A DNA stretch of 64,000 nt. Origin: Macquaria australasica. Its lineage: Eukaryota > Chordata > Actinopteri > Centrarchiformes > Percichthyidae. The position numbers and the translations under genes were made by a program. The number at the start of each line of letters is the position of its first letter. The first letter of the stretch is position 1. The stretch lies in contig SEMN01001199.1 of assembly GCA_005408345.1 (NCBI GenBank), forward strand, positions 1-64,000. Direction: 5' to 3'. The notes beneath the pieces were generated by a model. The model made no database searches. It was not told the origin of the DNA and saw only the letters and a program-made list of their open reading frames with translations. This document shows positions 11,032 through 21,600 of the stretch, in pieces.

Positions 11032-11278
11032 ATGAGTCCTCCGCTGTCCCCCCGACCCTCGTGGACGCTCTGGCCGCTCGCCGCCGCCGTGCTGCTGCTG
11101 ATGACATCACTTCCTGTGTCAGCTGTGGAACCAGAGACGTGTTTCTCCAGACAACACCAGAACGTTATTGTCAACGTCAGACTGGCCTTGAACAGACCGT
11201 CGGCGGCCATGGACGCTCGGGTGGTCCGGTCCGAGCGGGACTGTGTCCTCGCCTGCTGCTCCGAGGAAGTCAAGCCAG
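11032..11278 (+). CDS. mansc1: mansc1 exon 1: signal peptide and first half of MANSC domain
   Basis: Ends ...CCSEEVKP plus one base at a GTGAGA donor (phase 1). Contains the conserved ERDCVLACC cysteine cluster. Confidence 0.9.
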
Positions 11279-13140
11279 GTGAGACGAACTGATCTACAGG
11301 GTCATGACAAGTCTGGGTTCAAAGGTCAGAGACGTTTCACAAACCCTGCCATAACCATAACGAGATGAGAGCATCAAAACCAGCGTCATGTAGCGTTGTA
11401 GACCGCCAGCAGTGTCTCTAATAGGAATGTGCATTTATTTGAAAAATCCACTTCTTCAAGTACAACACCAGTCTAATCCTAAACTTCTGCAGCACAGTAA
11501 AAGCAGCCGATGGGTCAGACAGCAGAGGTAACATACATTACATTTCTCAAAAAGACTCATTTATAGTAAAATGTAAATCAATGAGCACCAGAGACACTGG
11601 GAAAGTTTCTTTAGTATCATCTCAGACCTTGTTCCCAAATGTTGTATCATCATGTAGCTAAATGATGCATAAAAACACTAATATTGTGTCAGAATGATAA
11701 ATGTCTCCAAACATGGACGCTACACTTCCGTTAGCTTCGTCCCCGCAGGAGCCTCGAGGAACATTTTGGGATCCAGTCTAGACGTCTGAAAACACTCAAG
11801 TGGGTCAAAGAGAGATTCAGTGATGGGCTTTGCTTAGAAATCTGCGTTCATCTCTACGAAGATCAAACAGACGTTTAAAAAGCTGCAGATCTCACCAGGT
11901 CAAACTTGGTCAGGTTATAAAATTAGACGGATATTTGACTAAAAAACAAATCAAAGAACGAGCACGATCGTGTTACTTCTTAACTAAACTGACTTTTCAG
12001 AGAGGAACCTGACAAAACACAGTTCAGCACAGAAAGGAACTAAGCATATTTACAGTAATGTACTTTGTCCACCACATTTATTCTTACTTCTGATTCTTAA
12101 GGTATGTTTTTATAATGAATCCATCCCTGACTCCATGTTGTTGTTGTTGTTGTGTTTCTAAAGGTGCCAAATGCAACATGGCCGTGTTCAACGCCAACAA
12201 ACACGCCGGTGATGATAACTGCTTCCTGTTCCACTGTCAGACAGAGCAGGACTGTCCTCTAATGAAGGCTCAGGACGGCATCAACACCTACGACATCTAC
12301 AAAGGTAAATTCACCTGAGTTCCATCTAAACTTATGCTAATAAATTATTTTTAAGGGTCAGTTCACCCCAATCATCCTCACCGTGCAGATTTATTTGGTG
12401 AGGTTTCATGATACTGATCAATACGAGTTCTGCCCTCAGCTCAGTGCAGTGGAGGTGGATCCAGTGTGGTTCAGTCAGGATCGATGGATGGGCATAGCAT
12501 GTTACATCAACTGCTTTATCAGCTGATAATATGTCAGAGGCTGTGTTGTGAGGTTCAGCTGCCCCCTACTGGCCAGAAAACAGTAATGCATCGTCTTCTT
12601 TCCTGCACAGGTGTGATCCATCCAACCACGATGAGACCTGTGGCCATGACAACCACCATAGAACAGACCACCACCACCCCGGCCCCAACTACACCAACAA
12701 CCACACAACCCACCACCACTACAACCACCACACAAAGTATAACAACACCACCAACCACCACCACAACCTCTGCCCCAACCACAACACCAACCACCACCAC
12801 CACCATGCAGGCTCCCACCACCACAACAGCACCTCCACCTATCATCATCATCGCCACAATGCCTCCGGTAACTCCAGCACCCACCACCACCACCACAGCT
12901 ACAACTACAGCAGCTTCTACTACAACCACCACCACCACCACCGCTATGACAAAAAAGCCCAACAAAACCAGCAAAAAGCAAAATAAAACATCCAAGAAAG
13001 CAAAGCCTCATCCTGTCAGCACCACCACCACCCTGCCCACTCAGAGCTCCACCACATCACTTCCTGTTGTAACAGCCAGAAAAGAGGCTGCACCAAGAAC
13101 TACTGACCAACCACAGCCCAACACTGAAACTACCACCACC

Positions 13141-13175
<35 letters not shown>

Positions 13176-13638
13176 AACTTCCAGTCCTACTACCACTACT
13201 ACCACTACCACTACTACTCCTCTTCCACCTACTACAACTACTACTACTCCTCTTCCACCAACTACAACTACTACTACTCCTCTTCCCACTACTACCACCA
13301 CTACAACTACTACAACAATCACCACTGACTCGTCCACCATGAGGATGACTCCAGCAGCAAGTCTGGTCATTGTCCCCAAAGGCGCCCTCCAGCCTGACCA
13401 CGTCCTCCAGCCTGACCACGTCCTCCAGTCCGACCACGCCCTCCAGAACTCGAGCGTCGGCCAGGGGAACACGGTAGCGGGGCGGGGGGCGGTGAAGAGC
13501 GGCGTGGTGGCGTTCATGGTGCTGGGGCTCGCCGTGCTCACGCTGGCTCTGGCTGTCGGCGGCCGCAAGGCGTTGGAGTCCTTCGACAGACGCCATTACA
13601 CAAGACTGGAGCTCAATGACCTGCACTATGAGGTGTGA
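11032..13638 (+). CDS. mansc1: MANSC domain-containing protein 1 (complete, 3 coding exons)
   Basis: Joining 11032-11278, 12164-12304 and 12611-13638 gives 1416 nt, 471 residues plus TGA (human about 431). Residues 1-31 form a signal peptide with a Leu/Ala core (WPLAAAVLLLMTSLPVSA). A Cys-rich MANSC domain spans exons 1-2 (about 32-130), with cysteines in ETCF, DCVLACC, KCNM, NCFLFHCQ and DCPL. Residues about 135-400 are Thr/Pro-rich and mucin-like, expected to carry dense O-glycans, with a basic KKPNKTSKKQNKTSKK insert. A membrane helix lies near 426-445 (VVAFMVLGLAVLTLALAV). The short tail is ESFDRRHYTRLELNDLHYEV. This is a type I membrane protein of poorly known role. It lies just upstream of lrp6 in the same orientation, as I recall for the mammalian pair. 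The Met at 11032 was chosen over an in-frame upstream ATG (10924) because it starts the signal peptide and the upstream part lies across an acceptor-like site. Confidence 0.9.
11283..12160. other. mansc1: mansc1 intron 1
   Basis: No repeat array or additional gene recognised. A (TTG)n run at about 12138-12153 lies just before the exon 2 acceptor TTTCTAAAG. Confidence 0.6.
12164..12304 (+). CDS. mansc1: mansc1 exon 2: second half of MANSC domain
   Basis: Encodes GAKCNMAVFNANKH, then DDNCFLFHCQTEQDCPLMKA and INTYDIYK. Phase 1 at both ends, so the exon is symmetric. The donor is GTAAAT. Confidence 0.92.
12611..13638 (+). CDS. mansc1: mansc1 exon 3: mucin stalk, membrane helix, tail
   Basis: Follows TTTCCTGCACAG. 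Most of the exon is ACC/ACA/ACT Thr codons in runs, including near-pure (ACC)n/(ACT)n at 13131-13220. These runs leave both reverse frames open as shadows. A CCTGACCACGTCCTCCAG tandem repeat at about 13387-13447 encodes a short PDHVLQ repeat before the membrane helix. Confidence 0.92.
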
Positions 13639-14330
13639 GGAAGGAAAAAACCCTTCACAGGTGACGGAAGCTCAGAAGGACATTTAGCGAGACTTTATAT
13701 GAGTTCATTAAGATTGTTAACGTTCATCTGATAACATTTTAATTTCAAAACGGCACAAAGTTACAAAATAATGGAACGTCTACTTCACTATGTTAAAGAG
13801 GCGTTATACCGTGGCTGTGGAGAATACTCGATTCTGATTGGCCATTGATTGTGTATTATTTTGAAATAACCACACAGCAGTGTCCTCAGTTTATTTTTTA
13901 TTTTATATTAGCCCCAAAGTGACAAGTGGCCGTGGTATAAGAAGGATAATGCACTCAGACCTGTGCGGTTATGAAAGATAATGAACTGTGTGAGGCACCA
14001 ATATTTAATTTTATATCGAGGTATCGAGATATATTGTGATACAGTGAATTTAAGAGCAACAGACAGGGATACTGTATGTTTTACTTCAGAAAATGCGACA
14101 CATGACAAATCAAGAAACATCATCACAATGATGCAAAAATGATTATATGAAAATCAAATATTACCATAAATCTGCCCTGACCATTGATTTGAAGTGATGC
14201 CTGGAAAGGATTAAAGGGAGCGTTTAAATCTCTGATGGTTGACAAACGTACATCGTCTCACCATGTTAATCATCTTATTACGCTTCATTTTTAATAATAG
14301 CAGGGTTTGTCATGTGTGATCACTTGTGTG
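13639..14330. other. Probable mansc1 3' UTR and spacer
   Basis: AT-rich sequence after the stop with no further exon. No convincing polyadenylation signal close to the stop; an AATAAA occurs at 14599-14604. Confidence 0.4.
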
Positions 14331-14379
14331 AGCCTCGTCTGGCTCTGTTGGAAATACAAAGAGTTTTAAAGAGTTTCGC

Positions 14380-15370
14380 CTGTTTGACTTTATCACCAGA
14401 AATCTGACTTTTTTCATAATTATGACTTTTGGACAGAGCTGCAGACTTGAGACTCGATGAATATTGAAAAATGCTCCACTGAATGTAGTTTTGCCTTTTG
14501 GAGCTCAAACTGTTGTGAATAATTAATAACAGTGATGTTCACAGCCTCTCCATAATCTGAAGAGAAAATTCAGATTAAAGACTACGTGCAGAATTTGTAA
14601 TAAAAATATCTAATAACGTGTTTTTGTATAAATACAGCTTAATGATAAATGATCTAAACTGCTGAAAAGACAGTCTGAAGTTCCAGTAACACACCTGTCA
14701 CCTGTGTGTAACACTTCATACGTCTTGTAAACACAACCAGGACATTGAGCTTCATAATCCTCCAGATAACTAATCTTTGTAATGTTGATAACAGATTACA
14801 AAAGTCAGAGTCACACTGAGCATTGAGAGACCAGAAAAACTTGCTTTTTGACTTGTAAGACACGTCTCAAAGACTTGGACTTGGACTTAGTTCAAAAGAC
14901 CAATAAACAGCTCTGCTTTTGGAGTTTTAATCTCATACTGACTTTTATTTCTGACTTTATTTATTTCACTTAAAGCTGAGTAACGGCCAAAAACTTGGTC
15001 AGAATTTAGAGTTTAATCTTTAAATTTTGATTTTATAATCTCAGATTTTCTTTTGAAAATTTGAACCATAATCTGAGAATTTTGACTTTTTTTCTCCTAA
15101 ATCTTTTCTGAGCCTCTGAAAATCCTGGAAGGTTATATATTTTTATTATTTGCACATGTTGATATTTTGTTCACACAAGATTAAAAAAAAAATCTTCCAG
15201 AATTTCTAATCTGTATAATTCAATCTAAGAATCAAATACTTTTCTTAGATTTTTCTCATCATTAAGACTTTTGTCTCAGAATTATGTCATTTGTCATTTT
15301 TGTTCTCACAAGTCTGACTTTTAGTCAAACTCTCATGTTAATTTTTTTAGTCTATGGCAGCTTGTTGCTG
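14380..15370. repeat. Degenerate 'TCTGACTTTT' low-copy repeat
   Basis: The words CTGACTTTT, TCATAATTATGACTTTTGG, TCTCAGAATTATG and CAAGTCTGACTTTTAG recur irregularly. This is a degenerate tandem/dispersed motif I recognise as common in fish spacer DNA. The same words return at 15905-15965, 17160-17460 and 17590-17910. No genes seen. Confidence 0.5.
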
Positions 15371-15399
15371 CCACCATGACGAGAATATTTGCTCAGTTT

Positions 15400-15880
15400 C
15401 TTATAACATGAAAAGTTTTTACATCCTTACAAAATATTTTTAATTATATTATAACATATTTTCTTGTTACTGGATACCAGATTATTCTGCGTGAACAAAC
15501 AACAAATCACTTTATCTTGTTATAAGACAAAATGTCCCTGTTATTACACAAAGTCAGTGTTTCTCATTAAAACAAGAAACTTTGTTGGTATGTGAGAAAC
15601 TTCCATACGTTGTTAAAATGAGAAAAAGATTCAGTCGATGCCTAAACGAGAAAATAATAAGAAAAGTTTCTTGTTTTAATGAAAAATGAGATACTTTGAT
15701 TTTGTGTAATAACGAGTAAGTTTCATGATATTATCGATAAAATAGTTCCAAAAACAAAACAATGTATTAATTAATAAAAAAATGTCATAATAACATGAAA
15801 ATAACTTGTTATAACGTGAAAAGGATCTCAGTTAAACTGAACAAAACTTTTCATGTTATAATAAAAATCTTTTGTTTTCC
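15400..15880. repeat. Degenerate 'TTATAACATGAAAA' repeat
   Basis: Alternating words such as CTTATAACATGAAAAGTTTT, CTTGTTATAACGTGAAAAGG and TTCTCATTAAAACAAGAAAC occur in both orientations. This is a degenerate imperfect-palindromic repeat field without coding content. Confidence 0.45.
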
Positions 15881-18090
15881 TCATATTGGCAGCAACATGC
15901 TTCCGTCGAAGTCTGACTTTTTCCTCAAAACTTTGACTTTTCTCATAATTCTGACTTTTTGGTTTAATCACACTTTAATGTGCTTCAAAGCTGAGGATGG
16001 GCCAGAGAGTGAGTTCAGGAAGTCTTCATGATCCGTTTCTTTAGTTCTCGTCTTGTTGACTGTGGAGCAACACAAAGAACAAACAGCAATATTTTTATTC
16101 CCTGAATCTCAGGAAGCCTCTGAAGTCGAGCTACTGGATGGTACGAGCGGACACAGATATACTGTATGTACATTTGGCCTTGTGTTGTCGAGGCCTTCTT
16201 CGCCATGGGGTGAATTAACCCTTTGTGTATAAGAAGTACACCTGCATGTCTTTTTACTTCCACATGCTTCAGCCATTCGAGCCTGTGGCTGCTTCTTAAA
16301 TCACCAACTCACTCTAGATGTCGGACTCACTCTCTCACTGTGTTGTTTTTGTATTTTGTCCACATTTTTCTTGTTTCACATGTGGATAAAGGTTTAAATG
16401 ATGGATGCAATTCTTTGAAAATTGATGCACTATTGTATCCTGTGTTTTTGATAAATATGATATGCTTCTTTTTAAATATTAGATTGTTTTTCATAGGTAA
16501 GAGTACACCGGCCGCGCACTATTTTCCTATAATAAGTACATTTGTATTGGATGTCAGTGTATGGGGGGGGGGGGGGGTGCAGAGCTGCTGCAGCGTCAGT
16601 TCACCACCAGGTGGCAGCAGCAGCCTGATGAACCTCCTGCACACACTGAACTGAAAACGCCTGAAGCTGCACTGTTAACTTGTTTTCACTCTTATTGCTT
16701 TGATTTTTACAGTGTCTAATTAATTAATTAATTACATGGATGGAAATAGTTTGGTCTTGTTTTGTGAAGTGATGCTTTTGCATAAGTTTGGAATTTGATG
16801 TTTTGTTCTTGTAAGGATTAAAAAATGTGATTTTGGAGCGTGTTGTTTTACTGAGTTGTGAGATTCAGTTTATTTCAGCCACATGAACGTGTTGGTTTGA
16901 TAAAAGAGCGAGTTCTGATCTCCAGATGGAAACAAAGATTTCTTGTTTTGAGGAAACTTTTATCTTTTCTAAAACTAGTTGGACAGACGGCGACTTCTTA
17001 TTTACGTAAAGATTTATCAACTACAAAATGGTGGACAGAACTAATAAATTGATTTCAGGTTGGCTTCATTCACCTACGAAATATCTGATCGAAGTATTGA
17101 TCAGTAGTACGGAAGATGATTAGGGACCATGTAAAGAGGAAACAGGTTTGACATTTTATTTTCAGAAATCAGAATTTTTAATCAGAAGTTTGACTTTTCT
17201 AAGTTGTGATTTTCTTATTCCAACTGTTTTCTCTAAACTTTGACTTTTGTTTCAGTTTTAAGATTTTGACTTTACTGTTTTTCTGACGATTATAGCGATC
17301 TGAAAGGAAAACAATCAGACTTTGTTTAAAAAAATTATAACTGACGAAAACAACTTCATACATTTTTCATAACGTATTCCGACATGAGACAACTGACATC
17401 TGACTTTACTTTTTGACGTCATTCAGAACTTGGACTTTTCTCTCAGAGCGTTTTCTTAAGGCTCCAAACTGCTATTAATGTAAAATGCAGTAGAGATGTT
17501 TTTTGTTGTTTTTTAAATGTTTCACAGATCAACATCTGCACACAGATGTTTGGTTTGGAGCCCAGATCAGAATAAAATGCTGACAATTAATTGACCTTTG
17601 TTTCAGAATTATGAGCTTTTTCTTCTGAATTTGGATTTAAACTGGAATTGGAAGGAAAACCATTTTGTTCTCTAAATGAAATGTGTTAAATTCAGCTTTT
17701 ATAACGTCAGTATTCTGAGTTTTTATTTGAGATTTTATAGACTTAATTCACTGTAATCTGCAACTCTTTTTCTCTGAGGTTTCTGGGTAGTGATTTATTT
17801 TGTGATTTTGTCTTAAAAATCAGAATCTCCCATTTCAATTCAGAGTTTCTCTCAAAGTGCTCCTGATAATCTGTAAATCTGGCTTCACACTCAGATTTAA
17901 CTATAAAAAATATGGATTCAATCTGATGCTGACAGTTTTCTCTGAACTTCACCACTAACCTCAAATGAGTTTAGGAATCTCATGATCTTCTATATCCTGT
18001 ATCAGGTGGACAACATAGTGATCAATAATCTTTGCGTATCTGGTTCAGACACCAGATTATCAGTAAAAAGGAAGAAAGTAGAACTTATTT
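15881..18090. other. Intergenic spacer before lrp6
   Basis: AT-rich; holds a G15 run at about 16563-16577, a (TTAA)n near 16717 and further TGACTTTT-type words. Open frames are short and on both strands; none resembles a known protein. Confidence 0.5.
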
Positions 18091-18461
18091 CCGTTGAAAG
18101 TGTTTGAGCGGATCCCCATCACGCATCTGCCCTCTCTGTGATAAACTAGTCCCGCAGGAATGTGCGTGTACACGCTGAAGTTCGGCTCGTGCGGCAGCTC
18201 GCCTCCTTCCTCTGCAGGAGGGTTATTCTGGGATGTTCGCTTCTCCTCCTGCGGCACCAGCTGAACGCGCAGGCAGCGGGGCGTTTTCCGTGTGGTAACA
18301 TTATCTTTGGCTGGAGAGCATGAAATCAGAACAACAATAGAAAGCAGCGGAGGCGGAGGCGGAGGCGGGGGGAGCAGCTTCCTCACAGCGGAAGGAGACG
18401 ACGGATCTCCTGCAGGACAATGTGAGACGGAGTCGGTCCGACGCAGTTAGCAAGAAGCAGG

Positions 18462-18482
18462 ATGGAAGCGGGGATCGTTTAA
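18462..18482 (+). CDS. Upstream ORF 1 in putative lrp6 5' UTR
   Basis: Six codons plus stop (MEAGIV). It would be translated only if the transcript starts upstream of it. Purely a leader-type ORF; may lower translation of lrp6. Confidence 0.3.
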   Translation: MEAGIV

Positions 18483-18556
18483 CGCGCGTCGCAGCTGCGT
18501 TACAACCTCAGTATTGTTGGAAACCCGCATTTGAGCCCGAGGAAGCGGCCGCAGCG

Positions 18557-18574
18557 ATGGGAGTCCTGCGCTGA
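18557..18574 (+). CDS. Upstream ORF 2 in putative lrp6 5' UTR
   Basis: Five codons plus stop (MGVLR), ending 28 nt before the main start. Its sequence echoes the first residues of the main protein (MGVVLR), perhaps by local duplication or chance. Confidence 0.35.
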   Translation: MGVLR

Positions 18575-18602
18575 GGAGGCAGGGCCAAGAACCGGGAGGA
18601 AG

Positions 18603-18657
18603 ATGGGGGTCGTGCTGCGGACTCTGCTGTTGTGTAGTTTTTGTTTTCTCATACGAG
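18603..18657 (+). CDS. lrp6: lrp6 exon 1: start and signal peptide
   Basis: MGVVLRTLLLCSFCFLIR plus one base, then GTGAGT. Hydrophobic core LLLCSFCFLI. Matches the family's signal peptide in length and sequence. Confidence 0.95.
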
Positions 18658-21600
18658 GTGAGTTTCTGAACAAACCCTCCTCCGAGCTGTGAAGCAGCTT
18701 TACTGCAGGGTGTGTGTCCGGGCCGGGCCCTCGCTCCGGGGCCGGGGCCCTCGCTCCGGGGCCGGGGCCCTCGCTCCGGGGCCGGGGCCCTCGCTCCGGG
18801 GCCGGGGCCCTCGCTCCGGGGCCGGGGCCCTCGCTCCGGGGCCGGGGCCCTCGCTCCGGGGCGAAGCTAACGCTAGCCGCCTGTTAGCTGCCGGAGCGGC
18901 AGGAGGACGAAGCCACAGATGGCCTGTGTTAGCCACCTTAGCAGGACCACGTCCCACTGGACCCCCCACAGCCCCGCTGGCCTTCTCCGAGTCCAGGTTT
19001 TGAAGGTGGACTTGCTTGCAGCAGCTGTTAGCTAGCTAACTCTGGGTTTAGTAAGTTAAACAGGGAGCAGCCGCAGCTAGCTGCCCGCTAACACGACAGC
19101 TAACAGCAGCTAGCTGACTAGCAGCTCTGCTGATCACAGATCGATTCATTTATTGATGCCGATGATAAAGGTGAGACAGCAGCACACAGACCTGACACAC
19201 TGTGAGCTGACAGACGAGACGCGCTAAAACATCCAGATAATCAATCAAGCTTCCTAATGATCATAATAACTCCTGTCAGTTATTAGTCAGTTATTGGTCA
19301 GTTATTGGTCAGTTATAGGTCAGTTATTAGTCAGTTATTGGTCAGTTATAGGTCAGTTATAGGTCAGTTATTAGTCAGTTATAGGTCAGTTACAGGTCAG
19401 TTATTAGTCAGTTATTAGTCAGTTATAGGTCAGTTTTATAGGTCAGTTATTAGTCAGTTATTAGTCAGTTATTAGTCAGTTATTAGTCAGTTATTGGTCA
19501 GTTATTGGTCAGTTATTGGTCAGTTATAGGTCAGTTATTAGTCAGTTATTAGTCAGTTATAGGTCAGTTATAGGTCAGTTATTAGTCAGTTATAGGTCAG
19601 TTATAGGTCAGTTATAGGTCAGTTATTAGTCAGTTATAGGTCAGTTATAGGTCAGTTATAGGTCAGTTATTGGTCAGTTATTGGTCAGTTATAGGTCAGT
19701 TATAGGTCAGTTATTAGTCAGTTATAGGTCAGTTATAGGTCAGTTATAGGTCAGTTATTGGTCAGTTATTAGTCAGTTATTAGTCAGTTATTGGTCAGTT
19801 ATAGGTCAGTTATTAGTCAGTTATAGGTCAGTTATAGGTCAGTTATTAGTCAGTTATTAGTCAGTTATAAGTCAGTTATAGGTCAGTTTTATAGGTCAGT
19901 TATAGGTCAGTTATAGGTCAGTTATTAGTCAGTTGGTAGGTCAGTATTGGTCAAGAGTAGGTCAGTTATAGGGTCAGTTATAGGTCAGTTATTGGTCATA
20001 TAGTCAGTTATTAGTCAGTTATTAGTCAGTTATTGGTCAGTTATTTAGTCAGTTATAGGTCAAGTTATGTCAGTTATAATCGTTATTATCAGTTATAGGT
20101 CAGTTATTAGTCAGTTATTAGTTATAGGTCAGTTATAGGTCATTATAGGACAAGCTTATTGGTCAGTTATTAGTCAGTTATTAGTTATAGGTAGGTCAGT
20201 TATTACGTTATTAGTCAAGCTATTAGTCAGTTATAGGTCAGTTATAGGTCAAGTTAGAAAATTTCCTCAGTTATTAGTCAGTTATTAGTCAGTTACTGGT
20301 CAGTTATAGGTCATTATTATCGCTATAGGTCACATAGGGTCAAGTTATAGGTCGCTATTATCAGTTATTAGTCAGTTATAGGTCAGTTATAGGTCAGTTA
20401 TTGGTCAGTTATAGGTCAGTTATAGGTCAGTTATTAGTCAGTTATTGGTCAGTTATTGGTCAGTTATAGGTCAGTTATTGGTCAGTTATTAGTCAGTTAT
20501 TAGTCAGTTATAGGTCAGTTATAGGTCAGTTATTGGTCAGTTATAGGTCAGTTATTAGTCAGTTATAGGTCAGTTATTAGTCAGTTATAGGTCAGTTATA
20601 GGTCAGTTATTAGTCAGTTATAGGTCAGTTATAAGTCAGTTATAGGTCAGTTATAGGTCAGTTATAGGTCAGTTATAAGTCAGTTATAGGTCAGTTATAG
20701 GTCAGTTATTAGTCAGTTATAGGTCAGTTATAGGTCAGTTATAGGTCAGTTATTAGTCAGTTATTAGTCAGTTATTAGTCAGTTATAGGTCAGTTATTAG
20801 TCAGTTATAGGTCAGTTATAGGTCAGTTATAGGTCAGTTATTAGTCAGTTATTAGTCAGTTATAGGTCAGTTATTAGTCAGTTATTAGTTATAGGTCAGT
20901 TATAGGTCAGTTATTAGTCAGTTATTAGTCAGTTATTAGTTATAGGTCAGTTATAGGTCAGTTATTGGTCAGTTATTGGTCAGTTATTAGTCAGTTATTA
21001 GTCAGTTATTAGTCAGTTATAGGTCAGTTTTATAGGTCAGTTATAGGTCAGTTATTAGTCAGTTATTAGTCAGTTATAGGTCAGTTATAGGTCAGTTATA
21101 GGTCAGTTATTAGTCAGTTATAGGTCAGTTATTAGTCAGTTATAGGTCAGTTATAGGTCAGTTATTAGTCAGTTATAGGTCAGTTATTGGTCAGTTATTA
21201 GTCAGTTATAGGTCAGTTATAGGTCAGTTATTGGTCAGTTATTGGTCAGTTATAAGTCAGTTATAAGTCAGTTATTAGTCAGTTATAGGTCAGTTATAGG
21301 TCAGTTATTAGTCAGTTATAGGTCAGTTATAGGTCAGTTATTGGTCAGTTATTGGTCAAACAGACCACATTCTGTTGGTGCACTTTAATGATTATTCTTA
21401 TTATCAATTCATTTTTTAGATTGATAGTTTGGTCTCTAAAACATCAGAATATGGTGAAGATTCACTTTATGATGGAGACACTGGAGACATGTTCAGCTTG
21501 AAAAGGGACTAAAACGATCAATCATCTTAATAATCAATTCTGCATAACAGAGTGAAAATCAGAGTCTTTAGTTCACATCTGAACTGCAGGGAAACAAACC

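Larger units (their letters stand above)
18100..18602 (+). promoter_or_regulatory. lrp6: lrp6 CpG-rich promoter/5' UTR region
   Basis: CpG density rises sharply from about 18165 and stays high past exon 1 to about 18990, as expected for the CpG island of a broadly expressed gene. There is no TATA box near the start codon. The transcription start cannot be placed from sequence. Confidence 0.6.

Noticed and set aside
12502..13626. Val/Gly/Cys/Ser-rich reverse frames
   Set aside because: Shadows of the Thr-codon-rich mansc1 exon 3.
16223..16654. 143-codon forward frame
   Set aside because: AT-rich spacer with a G-homopolymer inside the frame; no domain match.
18689..19003. Gly/Pro/Arg-rich ORFs on both strands after lrp6 exon 1
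   Set aside because: Produced by the 20-bp GC-rich array; the + strand frame begins inside the intron.
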